From contig JAFGJU010000225.1 in assembly GCA_016928935.1 (NCBI GenBank), forward strand, positions 1-15,499: DNA of 15,499 nucleotides, in the 5' to 3' direction. Both the position numbers and the translations under genes were made by a program. Every line of letters starts with the position of its first letter. Positions within the stretch are counted from its first letter, which is position 1. Source of the stretch: Candidatus Eiseniibacteriota bacterium (lineage in GTDB: Bacteria; Eisenbacteria; RBG-16-71-46; JAFGJU01). Positions 7,243 to 14,078 of this stretch are shown here, piece after piece. The notes beneath the pieces were generated by a model, which was given only the letters and a program-made list of their open reading frames with translations, did not search any database and was not told where the DNA came from.

Positions 7243-8277
7243 TCACCGTGACTCGTACATCCTCTCGTAATAGTCCCGGTACGTTTCGCCGGACTTTATC
7301 TTCTCCCACCACCAGGTATTCTCCACGTACCAGCGCACCGTGGCGGCAATGCCGTCCTCGAACGGGACGCGCGGAACCCAACCCACGGTTCGCTTTATTC
7401 TCGCGCTGTCCAGGGCGTAGCGCCTGTCGTGAGACGGCCGGTCCTTCACGTGCTCCAGTAGGTCGGCGGATTGCCCCAGCAGCTTCAGTATCCGCTCCGC
7501 GATCTCGAGCACGGAGAGCTCGTTGCCCGCCCCTATGTTGAACACCCCGCCTTCCACGCCGTCCTTGGCTATGAGAGCCAGCAGGGCCGAGCAGTGGTCG
7601 TCCACGTGTATCCAGTCCCTCGTGTTCCTGCCGGACCCGTAGACGGGCAGCTTCTTCCCCTCCAGGGCGTTTGTGATGAAGAGCGGGAACAGTTTTTCCG
7701 GGTACTGGTTCGGCCCGTAGTTGTTGCTGCAGCGCGTGACCACGACCGGGACCTTGAAGCTGGCGTAGTACGAGAAGGCCAGCCGGTCTCCGCCGGCCTT
7801 GCTGGCCGAGTACGGGTTTGTCGGCACGAGCGGCGCGTCTTCGGTGGCCGGCGCTCCCAGTATCTCCCCGTAGACTTCGTCCGTGGATATCTGGACGAAC
7901 TTCCGCAAGCTCACCTTGCGCGCCGCCTCGAGCAGCACGTGCGTCCCGTACACGTCCGTGAGCACGAAGCTGGAAGGGTCGCCCAGCGACCTGTCCACGT
8001 GGGTCTCGGCGGCGAAGTTCACGCAGACGTCGCAACCCTCCATCGCAGCGTCGACCGCCCGCGCGTCGCATACGTCTCCCTGAATGAAGCTGTAGCGCGA
8101 GTCGCTCTCCAGCCCGAGCAAGTTGTCCGGGTTCCCCGCGTAGGTCAGCTTGTCCAGCACGACGACCCGCGCCGCCGGATAATCGCTCAGCACCCTCTTG
8201 ACGAAATTGCTCCCGATGAAGCCCGCGCCGCCGGTAACCAGGTACCTGGACTCGGCGCTCCAGCCGGCGTCAGCCAT
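7243..8277 (-). CDS. rmlB: dTDP-glucose 4,6-dehydratase
   Basis: RmlB converts dTDP-glucose to dTDP-4-keto-6-deoxyglucose, the branch point for rhamnose, fucosamine and other deoxysugars. The 344-residue extended SDR carries the NAD-binding TGGAGFIGSN (15-24), the active-site triad region STDEVYG with Thr132-Asp133-Glu134, and the YxxxK pair Tyr156/Lys160 (YSASK). It also has the family motifs SNNYGPNQYPEKLFP and GRNTRDWIHVDDH. The length matches the family. ATG at 8277 is preceded by GAGAGG at a normal distance and overlaps the RmlC-like gene by 8 bp. rmlA and a typical rmlD are not in the window, so dTDP-glucose supply and any final ketoreduction must be encoded elsewhere. Confidence 0.96.
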   Translation of the reverse strand: MADAGWSAESRYLVTGGAGFIGSNFVKRVLSDYPAARVVVLDKLTYAGNPDNLLGLESDSRYSFIQGDVCDARAVDAAMEGCDVCVNFAAETHVDRSLGDPSSFVLTDVYGTHVLLEAARKVSLRKFVQISTDEVYGEILGAPATEDAPLVPTNPYSASKAGGDRLAFSYYASFKVPVVVTRCSNNYGPNQYPEKLFPLFITNALEGKKLPVYGSGRNTRDWIHVDDHCSALLALIAKDGVEGGVFNIGAGNELSVLEIAERILKLLGQSADLLEHVKDRPSHDRRYALDSARIKRTVGWVPRVPFEDGIAATVRWYVENTWWWEKIKSGETYRDYYERMYESR

Positions 8278-8725
8278 CTTTCCTCTCCCAATTGTAGGGT
8301 ATCTCGCCGCTGTGCGGGGTGATCCTGAATTCGTCGGGGCTCTTGTACTCGTAGGGCTCCGTCGTGCAGTTGACCAGGTAGCCCGGCTCGGTCCCTATGG
8401 CCTTCATACCGTGAGCCACGAACGGCGGGATGACGAGAAGCATGGGGTTCAGCTCGCCCATGAAGAACTCGTTCAGCTCGCCGAACGTGGGGGAGTCCTT
8501 GCGCAGGTCGTACAGGACCACCTTCATCATCCCCTTGACGATGGTGAAGTAGTCCGTCTGATTCTTGTGATAGTGCCAGCCCTTCACCACTCCGGGATAG
8601 GCGACCGACACGTACACCTGTCCGAACTTCCGGAACAGAGGGTCGTCGCTCCTCAGCATTTCCATCAGGTATCCCCTCTCGTCGGGGATGACTCTAAGCT
8701 GCTTCGTCTTCACGCCGTCGATCAT
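8270..8725 (-). CDS. dTDP-4-dehydrorhamnose 3,5-epimerase-like cupin (short RmlC subfamily)
   Basis: The 151-residue protein has an RmlC-type cupin core: GVVKGWHYHK (45-54, with the probable catalytic His51), LYDLRKDSPTFGE (71-83), PPFVAHGM (100-107) and LVNCTTEPYEYKSPDE (117-132). It ends EIPYNWERKDG (141-151). It is shorter than classical RmlC (about 180 residues) and lacks the C-terminal tail with the second part of the active site. It matches a short RmlC-like subfamily that I recall ending in a similar WExKxG motif. The natural partner is the 4-keto product of RmlB encoded next door. Whether it epimerises C3, C5 or both, or is a ketoisomerase, cannot be told. ATG at 8725 is preceded by AGGAGAGG, 6 nt away. 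It overlaps rmlB by 8 bp and follows ugd by 79 bp. Confidence 0.82.
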   Translation of the reverse strand: MIDGVKTKQLRVIPDERGYLMEMLRSDDPLFRKFGQVYVSVAYPGVVKGWHYHKNQTDYFTIVKGMMKVVLYDLRKDSPTFGELNEFFMGELNPMLLVIPPFVAHGMKAIGTEPGYLVNCTTEPYEYKSPDEFRITPHSGEIPYNWERKDG

Positions 8726-8772
8726 CTGTGACCTCTCCTCGCGTTGTCTCGGTCGGCCGCAGCCGGAAGCCC

Positions 8773-8796
8773 GCCCCTCGACGCGGACAGAGGGGC
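8773..8796 (-). other. GC hairpin 8 nt after the ugd stop
   Basis: In the transcript GCCCCTC (8796-8790) pairs with GAGGGGC (8779-8773), a 7-bp stem with a 10-nt loop, in the 79-bp gap between ugd and the RmlC-like gene. There is no T-run. It may be an RNA 3'-end or processing element. The gap otherwise holds only the ribosome binding site of the next gene. Confidence 0.4.
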
Positions 8797-8804
8797 ACCC
8801 GGTC

Positions 8805-10121
8805 TCAACCGGTCTTGTGCGGCCTGCCGACCCCGAAATACTTGAACCCCATCGCCCGAAGCTCGTCGGGCTCGTACACGTTCCTCAGGTCTACCATCAC
8901 CGGTCTCTTGAGAAGCCCCTTCACCCGCGCCAGGTCGAGCCTGCGGAACTCGTTCCACTCCGTGAATATCACCAGGCCGCTCGCCCCGCGGCAGACTTCG
9001 TACGCATTCTTACAATAATCGGCCCGGGGAAGCAAGGCGCGCGCGGCCTGCATGGCCGCCGGGTCGAACACCCTCACTCTGGCCCCCCTGGACAGCATGG
9101 CCTTCGTGACGTAGACCGCGGGGGAGTCCCTGACGTCGTCCGTCTCGGGTTTGAAGGAAAGCCCGAGCACTCCGACGGTTTTTCCCTTGAGGCCTCCCAA
9201 CGCCTTCTCTATTTTTTCGAGCACGAACGTCCTCTGGGACTTGTTTATGGCCTGCACCGCCCGCGGTATGAGCAGCCTGTGCCCCGCCGCTTCGGCGAAC
9301 CTGACCAGAGCGGCAGTGTCCTTGGGGAGGCAGGAGCCGCCTATGCCCGGACCGGCGTGCAGGAACTTGGGTCCGATCCTTCTGTCCAGGCCCACGGCCT
9401 TCGCCACCACCTGGACGTCGGCGCCCAGCGTTTCGCACAGGCGCGCCATCTCGTTTATGAACGACACCTTGGTCGCCAGAAAGACGTTGGCCGCGTACTT
9501 GATCAGCTCCGCCGTCTCCACCGTGGTCTTCACCATGGGGGTTTCTATCAGGTAGAGCGGGGCGTATATCTCCGACAGCATACTCTCCGCCTTCTTGCTC
9601 CAGGTGCCGATGACCACCCTGTCCGGCCGCATGAAGTTCTCTATGGCCGAGCCCTCGCGCAGGAACTCCGGGTTCGACGCCACGTCGAAGCTCACGCCCT
9701 TGCGGCAGTATCTCCGCACGATGCTCCGGACCATGGCGCCGGTTCCGACGGGCACGGTGCTCTTCTGAACGATGAGCTTGTACGACCGCATATTCGCCGC
9801 TATCTGTCTCGCGACCGCCCTCACGCCCGAGAGGTCGGCTTCTCCGCTGCGGCTGGCGGGAGTGCCCACGGCGATGAAGACGACCTCCGCCCTGGCGACC
9901 GCGTCGGCCACGGAAGTGGAGAACGTGAGGCGCGACTCCGCCGTGTTCCTCCTCACCAGGTCGAGAAGGCCCGGCTCGTAGAACGGCATCTTGAGTCTCC
10001 TCAGGCCGTCTATTCTGGCCGCGTCCGTGTCCACGCACACGACCTCGTTACCGAAATCGGCGAAGCAGGCCGCCGAAACCAGCCCGACGTAGCCGGCGCC
10101 GATGACAGCCAGTCTTCTCAC
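8805..10121 (-). CDS. ugd: UDP-glucose 6-dehydrogenase
   Basis: This enzyme oxidises UDP-glucose twice with NAD+ to UDP-glucuronate, a precursor of acidic surface polysaccharides. I start it at GTG 10121, because AGGAGG lies 4 nt upstream and the Rossmann strand RLAVIGAGYVGL follows at residues 3-14. This gives 438 residues, typical for the family. An in-frame ATG at 10178 would add 19 residues inside the previous gene. Motifs seen are FYEPGL (47-52), STVPVGT, NPEFLREGSA (150-159), ELIKYAAN (Lys208), GPGIGGSCLPKD with catalytic Cys264 (family form GGSCFPKD), and GLSFKPETDDVRDSP. The YEPGL form points to UDP-glucose dehydrogenase rather than a UDP-ManNAc (WecC) or GDP-mannose dehydrogenase. 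The GTG overlaps the preceding stop by 4 bp. Confidence 0.95.
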   Translation of the reverse strand: MRRLAVIGAGYVGLVSAACFADFGNEVVCVDTDAARIDGLRRLKMPFYEPGLLDLVRRNTAESRLTFSTSVADAVARAEVVFIAVGTPASRSGEADLSGVRAVARQIAANMRSYKLIVQKSTVPVGTGAMVRSIVRRYCRKGVSFDVASNPEFLREGSAIENFMRPDRVVIGTWSKKAESMLSEIYAPLYLIETPMVKTTVETAELIKYAANVFLATKVSFINEMARLCETLGADVQVVAKAVGLDRRIGPKFLHAGPGIGGSCLPKDTAALVRFAEAAGHRLLIPRAVQAINKSQRTFVLEKIEKALGGLKGKTVGVLGLSFKPETDDVRDSPAVYVTKAMLSRGARVRVFDPAAMQAARALLPRADYCKNAYEVCRGASGLVIFTEWNEFRRLDLARVKGLLKRPVMVDLRNVYEPDELRAMGFKYFGVGRPHKTG

Positions 10122-11113
10122 CTTGCCTCCTCTTCGGAAGTGCGCGAGCCCGAAGGCTGCCTCACGCTCTTCCGCCATTGCTCCAGAATCTCCTGCAGAC
10201 TGTCTTCCAGGCGATACGCCGGCTCCCAGCCCGTCTCCCCCCTCAACTTCGAGTTGTCGCCCACGAGGTAGGCTATGTCCGACGGCCTCATGCGCGACTC
10301 CACGCGCCTGACCGTCACCCTGGTCCTGGACATCGACACGAGCGCGTCCAGCAGGCTCCGGATACTCCTGGGCCGGCCGGAACAGATGTTGTAGGACTCG
10401 CCCGGTCTCCCTCGCTCAAGCAGGAGCAGGTAGGCCCTGACTACGTCCCGCACGTCCAGAAAGTCCCTCACCGCCTCCAGGTTTCCGACTTCTATGACCG
10501 GCTCGCAGCGGCCGGCTTCGGCCAGGGCGATTTGCTTCGCGAAACTGGGGAGCACGAATGTGTCGGTCTGGCCCGGCCCGGTGTGGTTGAACGGCCTGGC
10601 CCGCACGCTTCTTATTCCGTGACTCTTCCAGTACTGGAGCCCCAGCATGTCTTCGACTGCCTTGCTCAGGGCGTACGGAGACACCGGGACGACCGGCGTC
10701 TCCTCCGTCGCGGGCCCGCCGCCCGGTTCCTGAGGTCCGTAGATCTCCCCGGAGCTCACGACCAGCACGACCGTCTCCGGGCTGTGATTACTGACGGCCT
10801 CGAACAGGTTCTGCGTGCCCAGTGCATTCGCAAGAAACGTCTCCCTGGGCTGGACGAAGGCCCTGGAGGCCGAACTCTGAGCGGCCAGGTGCACTACTGC
10901 CGACGGCCTCAGCTCGGACACAAGCGCGGCCAGCGCGTCCGCATCGGACACGTCGCACGCGCGGGTCGGGAAGGCGGCGCCCGCAGCGCCTGCCTTCGCC
11001 GTAGCGCATTCGAGGTCACACCCGAAGACTTCGTGGCCGGACCTCATGAGTTCCCTGCAGAGGTGCCCGCCGACAAAGCCCAGGGCGCCGGTAACCAGTA
11101 CGCTTCGTCTCAC
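10118..11113 (-). CDS. GDP-4-keto-6-deoxymannose reductase-like SDR (second of tandem pair)
   Basis: This is an extended short-chain dehydrogenase of 331 residues. The GTG start at 11113 overlaps the stop of the preceding paralogue by 4 bp (GTGA) and is followed at once by the Rossmann motif VTGALGFVGGH (8-18). The frame is open far upstream, but that part only shadows the paralogue. Active-site features are VVSSGEIYG (118-126) and YALSK with Tyr147/Lys151. Also present are ARPFNHTGPGQTDTF, the NLEAVRDFLDVRDVV segment and RMRPSDIAYLVGDNSK, which characterise the GDP-mannose 4,6-dehydratase/RMD group. It fits the reductase (RMD) side best, because the short FNHTGPGQ form and the lack of GMD signatures point that way. 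If so it would make GDP-D-rhamnose or a related GDP-6-deoxyhexose. Exact substrate and direction are inferred only. Confidence 0.78.
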   Translation of the reverse strand: MRRSVLVTGALGFVGGHLCRELMRSGHEVFGCDLECATAKAGAAGAAFPTRACDVSDADALAALVSELRPSAVVHLAAQSSASRAFVQPRETFLANALGTQNLFEAVSNHSPETVVLVVSSGEIYGPQEPGGGPATEETPVVPVSPYALSKAVEDMLGLQYWKSHGIRSVRARPFNHTGPGQTDTFVLPSFAKQIALAEAGRCEPVIEVGNLEAVRDFLDVRDVVRAYLLLLERGRPGESYNICSGRPRSIRSLLDALVSMSRTRVTVRRVESRMRPSDIAYLVGDNSKLRGETGWEPAYRLEDSLQEILEQWRKSVRQPSGSRTSEEEAR

Positions 11114-12063
11114 GATTTCTCGCGCCAAAAAGCCAGCAGGTCCTTCAAAGTCTGCTCGAAGGGTATTGCCGGCTCCCAGCCGGTCTCCTTCCTGAACTTG
11201 GAGTTGTCGCCCACGAGGATGGGCACGTCCGAAGGCCGCATCCTGGCTTCGTCCCGGACGACCTTCATCTTGACGCCGGAGAGCTCCATCAGCTTGCCCA
11301 GGATGTCGGAGATCTTCCAGCCGTTCCCGGAGGAGATGTTGTAGACATCTCCGGGTTTCCCCTTCTCCAGCGCAAGCCAGTAGCCGCGCACGATGTCCCT
11401 CACGTCCGTGAAGTCCCTCACCGCGTCCAGGTTGCCGACGCGCATGACCGGGTCTCTGACGCCTCTCTGGACGTCCACTATCTGTTTGGCGAAGTCGGAG
11501 CAGACGAACACCGGCGGCCGTCGCGGGCCCGTGTGGTTGAACCCCCTGGTCCTGACCACGTCCAGCTTGAAGCTCATGAAATACTGGTAGGCCAGCAGGT
11601 CCTGCGCGACCTTGCTGACCGCGTAAGGGCTGAGCGGTCGCAGCGGGTTCGTCTCCTTGATCGGAAGCTCGTCGGGGTAGACCATGCCGTACTCTTCGCT
11701 GGAGCCCGCTATCTGTATGCGCGGTTTCAGGCCGGTCTTCTTGAGCGCCTCGAACACGTTCAACTCTCCCAGGATGTTCGTGGTCAGGGATTCCGTCGGG
11801 GCCCTCCAGGAGGTCGGGACGAAGCTCTGAGCCGCGAGGTGGAATATCCAGTCGGGCTTGACCTGTTCTATCACGTCCCTGACGGAGGAGGCGTCGCGCA
11901 CGTCGCATTCATACATGCAGAAGTTGGGCAGGCAGTGCTCAATGTTCTCGGTCCTGCTGCGCCACCTCTGTATGCCGCACACCTCCACGTCCTTCCGGCC
12001 GAGGGCGAAGTCCACGAGATGGCTGCCGGCGAATCCTGTGATCCCTGTTATGAGAACTTTCAT
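11110..12063 (-). CDS. GDP-mannose 4,6-dehydratase-family SDR (first of tandem pair)
   Basis: This is a 317-residue extended SDR. ATG at 12063 has a perfect AGGAGG 5 nt upstream. A more distal in-frame ATG at 12096 lacks such a site and would add 11 residues before the Rossmann strand. Motifs are VLITGITGFAGSH (3-15), IQRWRSRTENIEH (31-43), IFHLAAQSFVP, IAGSSEEYG (118-126), YAVSK (Tyr147/Lys151), FNHTGPRRPPVF and RMRPSDVPILVGDNSKFRKETGWEP. Proteins of this type are commonly annotated as GDP-mannose 4,6-dehydratase, but they share features with the reductase RMD, and the classical GMD motif GITGQDGSYL is absent. With its paralogue it may turn GDP-mannose into a GDP-6-deoxyhexose, one acting as dehydratase and the other as reductase. 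That division of labour is inference. Confidence 0.8.
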   Translation of the reverse strand: MKVLITGITGFAGSHLVDFALGRKDVEVCGIQRWRSRTENIEHCLPNFCMYECDVRDASSVRDVIEQVKPDWIFHLAAQSFVPTSWRAPTESLTTNILGELNVFEALKKTGLKPRIQIAGSSEEYGMVYPDELPIKETNPLRPLSPYAVSKVAQDLLAYQYFMSFKLDVVRTRGFNHTGPRRPPVFVCSDFAKQIVDVQRGVRDPVMRVGNLDAVRDFTDVRDIVRGYWLALEKGKPGDVYNISSGNGWKISDILGKLMELSGVKMKVVRDEARMRPSDVPILVGDNSKFRKETGWEPAIPFEQTLKDLLAFWREKS

Positions 12064-12068
12064 CCAGA

Positions 12069-12074
12069 CCTCCT
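12069..12074 (-). promoter_or_regulatory. Ribosome binding site deciding the start of the first SDR gene
   Basis: AGGAGG on the minus strand stands 5 nt before the ATG at 12063. It selects this start over the in-frame ATG at 12096, which would leave the site inside the coding region. Confidence 0.85.
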
Positions 12075-12085
12075 GGCGTTGTCTC

Positions 12086-12120
12086 GCACTTCGCACTGCG
12101 CACTGCGCGCTTCACACTGC
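12086..12120. repeat. Degenerate heptanucleotide tandem repeat
   Basis: Five 7-bp units follow one another on the plus strand: GCACTTC, GCACTGC, GCACTGC, GCGCTTC and ACACTGC. The array lies in the 152-bp gap between pyrF and the tandem SDR genes, ending 12 nt upstream of the AGGAGG site. It resembles the short heptamer arrays found between genes in some bacteria. A regulatory role is not shown. Confidence 0.65.
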
Positions 12121-12148
12121 GCTCTCAAGACACTCCGTCTTGCAGAGC
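12121..12148 (-). other. Hairpin in the pyrF-SDR gap
   Basis: In the transcript GCTCT, a bulged G and CAAGAC pair with GTCTTG and AGAGC around a 5-nt loop: 11 base pairs with one bulge. It directly abuts the heptamer repeat. No T-run follows. Because the stem mixes AT and GC pairs, it is less likely than the other hairpins to be a by-product of GC content. Confidence 0.5.
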
Positions 12149-12170
12149 CCCTCGCGCCGGCTCGGTTCCG

Positions 12171-12186
12171 CACGGCGTGCGCCGTG
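12171..12186 (-). other. Small hairpin 29 nt after the pyrF stop
   Basis: CACGGC and GCCGTG pair around a 4-nt loop (GCAC). It is followed by GCGGAACC, not by T residues. With the larger hairpin at 12121-12148 it may mark the 3' end of the pyrimidine transcript, but neither is a classical terminator. Confidence 0.3.
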
Positions 12187-12215
12187 TCGCCGGGTCGCGG
12201 CCGCCGGCGCGGCGT

Positions 12216-12941
12216 TCACTTCTCAGGCTTTCCGCCTGAACGCGCTATCTCCTCGATGAATCTCCTGGCCTGGGCTCTGGGGTCGGGCGCCCTCGTGATG
12301 GGCCTTCCCACGACCAGGAAGTCCACGCCTGCGGCCACGGCGTCCGCCACTGTCCCGGCTCTCTTGTGGTCCTGGACCGAGTCGGAGAGCCGAATGCCGG
12401 GCGTAATTATGGACGGCCCGGGCCCGACGGCCCTGCGCACTTCGGCGGCCTCTCTGACGGACGTGATGATGCCGTCCAACCCGCATTCCACGGCCAGCCG
12501 AGAAAGCCGGAGCACTCGCTCCAGGACGGCGCCGGCAGTCCCCGCGCCGCCTTCCCCACCTGCTTCTTCACCGCCCAGACTGGTGAGCACGGTCACGGCC
12601 GCCAGCACCGGACGCTTCCCCACACCGGCCGCCTCTTCCACGCCCTGTCTGGCCGCCACCAACCCTTCTCTACCGATTCCGGCGTGAACGCTGATAATAT
12701 CAACATCCAGCCGTGTTGCGCAAGCAGCGGCACCCTTGACAGTGTTCGGTATGTCGTTCAGTTTGAGGTCCAGGAACACGCCCGCGTCCCTCTCCCTGAC
12801 GGCTCGGACCACCGAAGGGCCGGAGGCGACGAAGAGCTCCAGTCCCACCTTGAAAAGCCCGACATCGGGCTTAAGAAGGTCCACCATCGAGAGGGCCTCA
12901 CTCTCGGAGGGAAAATCAAGGGCGACTATCACCTTCGTCAC
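12216..12941 (-). CDS. pyrF: Orotidine 5'-phosphate decarboxylase
   Basis: PyrF decarboxylates OMP to UMP, the last step of de novo pyrimidine synthesis. The 241-residue TIM barrel has IVALDFPS (5-12), Lys31 in FKVG, the catalytic DLKLND tetrad region (Asp58, Lys60, Asp63) followed by IPNTV, HAGIG, TPGIR (180-184) and the phosphate-binding VVGRPIT near 210-216. A glycine/glutamate-rich loop (GGEEAGGEGGAG) is an uncommon but harmless-looking insertion. The start is GTG at 12941 with AAGGAG 6 nt upstream. The gene follows pyrD by 111 bp and precedes the sugar genes by 152 bp, and both gaps contain hairpins. The length is normal for the bacterial short form. Confidence 0.97.
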   Translation of the reverse strand: MTKVIVALDFPSESEALSMVDLLKPDVGLFKVGLELFVASGPSVVRAVRERDAGVFLDLKLNDIPNTVKGAAACATRLDVDIISVHAGIGREGLVAARQGVEEAAGVGKRPVLAAVTVLTSLGGEEAGGEGGAGTAGAVLERVLRLSRLAVECGLDGIITSVREAAEVRRAVGPGPSIITPGIRLSDSVQDHKRAGTVADAVAAGVDFLVVGRPITRAPDPRAQARRFIEEIARSGGKPEK

Positions 12942-13022
12942 GTCGAGCTCCTTGTCGCGGGGCGCGGCCGGCCCGACCGCGGATACCCCCGCTGCGGCCC
13001 GGCACTCGTCTTGCGTCCTGTT

Positions 13023-13047
13023 CGGCGGGCCGCGAGCCCACCCGCCG
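13023..13047 (-). terminator. GC hairpin 5 nt after the pyrD stop, terminator-like without T-run
   Basis: The transcript can pair CGGCGGG (13047-13041) with CCCGCCG (13029-13023), 7 G-C pairs, around an 11-nt loop. AACAGG follows, so no U-tract. The rest of the 111-bp gap to pyrF is very GC-rich and contains only the pyrF ribosome binding site. It is a candidate attenuator or RNA-stability element between pyrD and pyrF. Confidence 0.4.
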
Positions 13048-13052
13048 GCGGC

Positions 13053-14078
13053 TCACTCCGCCGGCGCAAGCGTCATTGTTCCTCTCAGCTCTTGCAGAGA
13101 GCTCAGAGAGTTTTCCTTCATGTATGCGATTATCCCGTTGACTATCAGCTCCGGCGTCTTGAAGCTACGGAAGCACGCCGTTCCCACCTGGACCGCCGTC
13201 GCGCCCACGACTATGTACTCCAGCGCGTCCTCGGCAGTGGAGATTCCGCCGCACGCTATCACGGGCGCCTTGACCCGGGAGGTGACTTCCCAGACTTTGG
13301 CCAGCGACAGCGGCTTCACCGCCGGGCCCGAAAGGCCCCCGGTGACGCCCCCCAGCCTCGGCCTCCGCGTGCGCAGGTCCACTGCCAGGGCCGTGTACGT
13401 GTTCGCGACGGTCAGGCCGTCGGCTCCTTCGGACACACACGCCGCCGCAACGGAGCCGATGTCGGTCACGTTCGGGGTCAGCTTGACAAGGAGCGGCAAG
13501 GCCGTGAGGGGCCTCAGGGCCCTGACCACCCGAGCGGCGCGGGAGGCCGAGCACCCGAAATGAATTCCACCGGCCCGCACGTTCGGACAGGACACGTTTA
13601 TCTCGAAGGCGTGAGCGCCGCCGGCCGCGTCCACCGAGGCGAGCACTTTCTCGTAGTCCCGGAGGCTGAACCCTCCCACGCTGACCACGATCCTGGTGCG
13701 ATGACGCTTCAACTGCGGAAGCACTTCCGCCAGGAAGCCCTCCAGGCCCACGTTGGCGAGCCCGATGTTGTTCATGAGACCGGCCGGGGTCTCGAACAAT
13801 CTCGGCGGCGGATTGCCCGCGCGTTCCTCAGGAGTGAGGGTCTTCGTGACGATTGCGCCCACGCGGTTGAGGTCGACCACCTCCCCCATCTCCTCGCCGT
13901 AACCCGCCACACCCGATGCCAGCAGGACCGGAGTCGAGAGCCTGAGGCCCGCGATGCGGACCGACAGGTCCGGCAGTCGTGCACCTCCCGCGCCGGCGGA
14001 CACACTCCGGGCGGGCCGCCCGCGGCTTCCCCGTCGGCCCTGCGCGGGCGTGGTCGACTCTCTTCTCTGGCGACTCAT
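13053..14078 (-). CDS. pyrD: Dihydroorotate dehydrogenase, class 1B catalytic subunit
   Basis: This FMN enzyme oxidises dihydroorotate to orotate in the cytoplasm and passes electrons to PyrK and NAD+. Motifs seen are PVLLASGVAGYG (50-61), the active-site lysine region TKTLTPEERAGNPPPR (78-93), MNNIGL (102-107), FEINVSCPNV with the catalytic Cys164 that marks class 1, LLVKLTPNVTDI, VANTYT, and the FMN-phosphate segment ACGGISTAEDALEYIVVGATAVQVGTA. The 341 residues exceed the usual 300-310 because of an Arg/Ser-rich N-terminal extension of about 35 residues. ATG at 14078 has GAGAGGA 8 nt upstream, better than an internal GTG at residue 27, so the extension is probably translated. pyrK lies 103 bp upstream, which supports class 1B. 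Confidence 0.96.
   Translation of the reverse strand: MSRQRRESTTPAQGRRGSRGRPARSVSAGAGGARLPDLSVRIAGLRLSTPVLLASGVAGYGEEMGEVVDLNRVGAIVTKTLTPEERAGNPPPRLFETPAGLMNNIGLANVGLEGFLAEVLPQLKRHRTRIVVSVGGFSLRDYEKVLASVDAAGGAHAFEINVSCPNVRAGGIHFGCSASRAARVVRALRPLTALPLLVKLTPNVTDIGSVAAACVSEGADGLTVANTYTALAVDLRTRRPRLGGVTGGLSGPAVKPLSLAKVWEVTSRVKAPVIACGGISTAEDALEYIVVGATAVQVGTACFRSFKTPELIVNGIIAYMKENSLSSLQELRGTMTLAPAE

Noticed and set aside
10118..11113. RmlD (dTDP-4-dehydrorhamnose reductase) for the second SDR gene
   Set aside because: RMRPSD, FNHTGPG and the overall similarity to its neighbour fit the GMD/RMD group; RmlD-specific features were not seen.
11114..11908. Long minus-strand open frame continuous with the second SDR gene
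   Set aside because: It lies wholly within the first SDR gene in another frame, has basic low-complexity sequence and no start signal; the real start is the GTG at 11113.
12086..12120. CRISPR array
   Set aside because: The units are only 7 bp, directly adjacent and degenerate, with no spacers and no cas genes.
12064..12215. Promoter before the tandem SDR genes (TTGAGA at the right spacing from CAGTGC)
   Set aside because: The -10 candidate matches poorly and the region is GC-rich; not reported as a feature.
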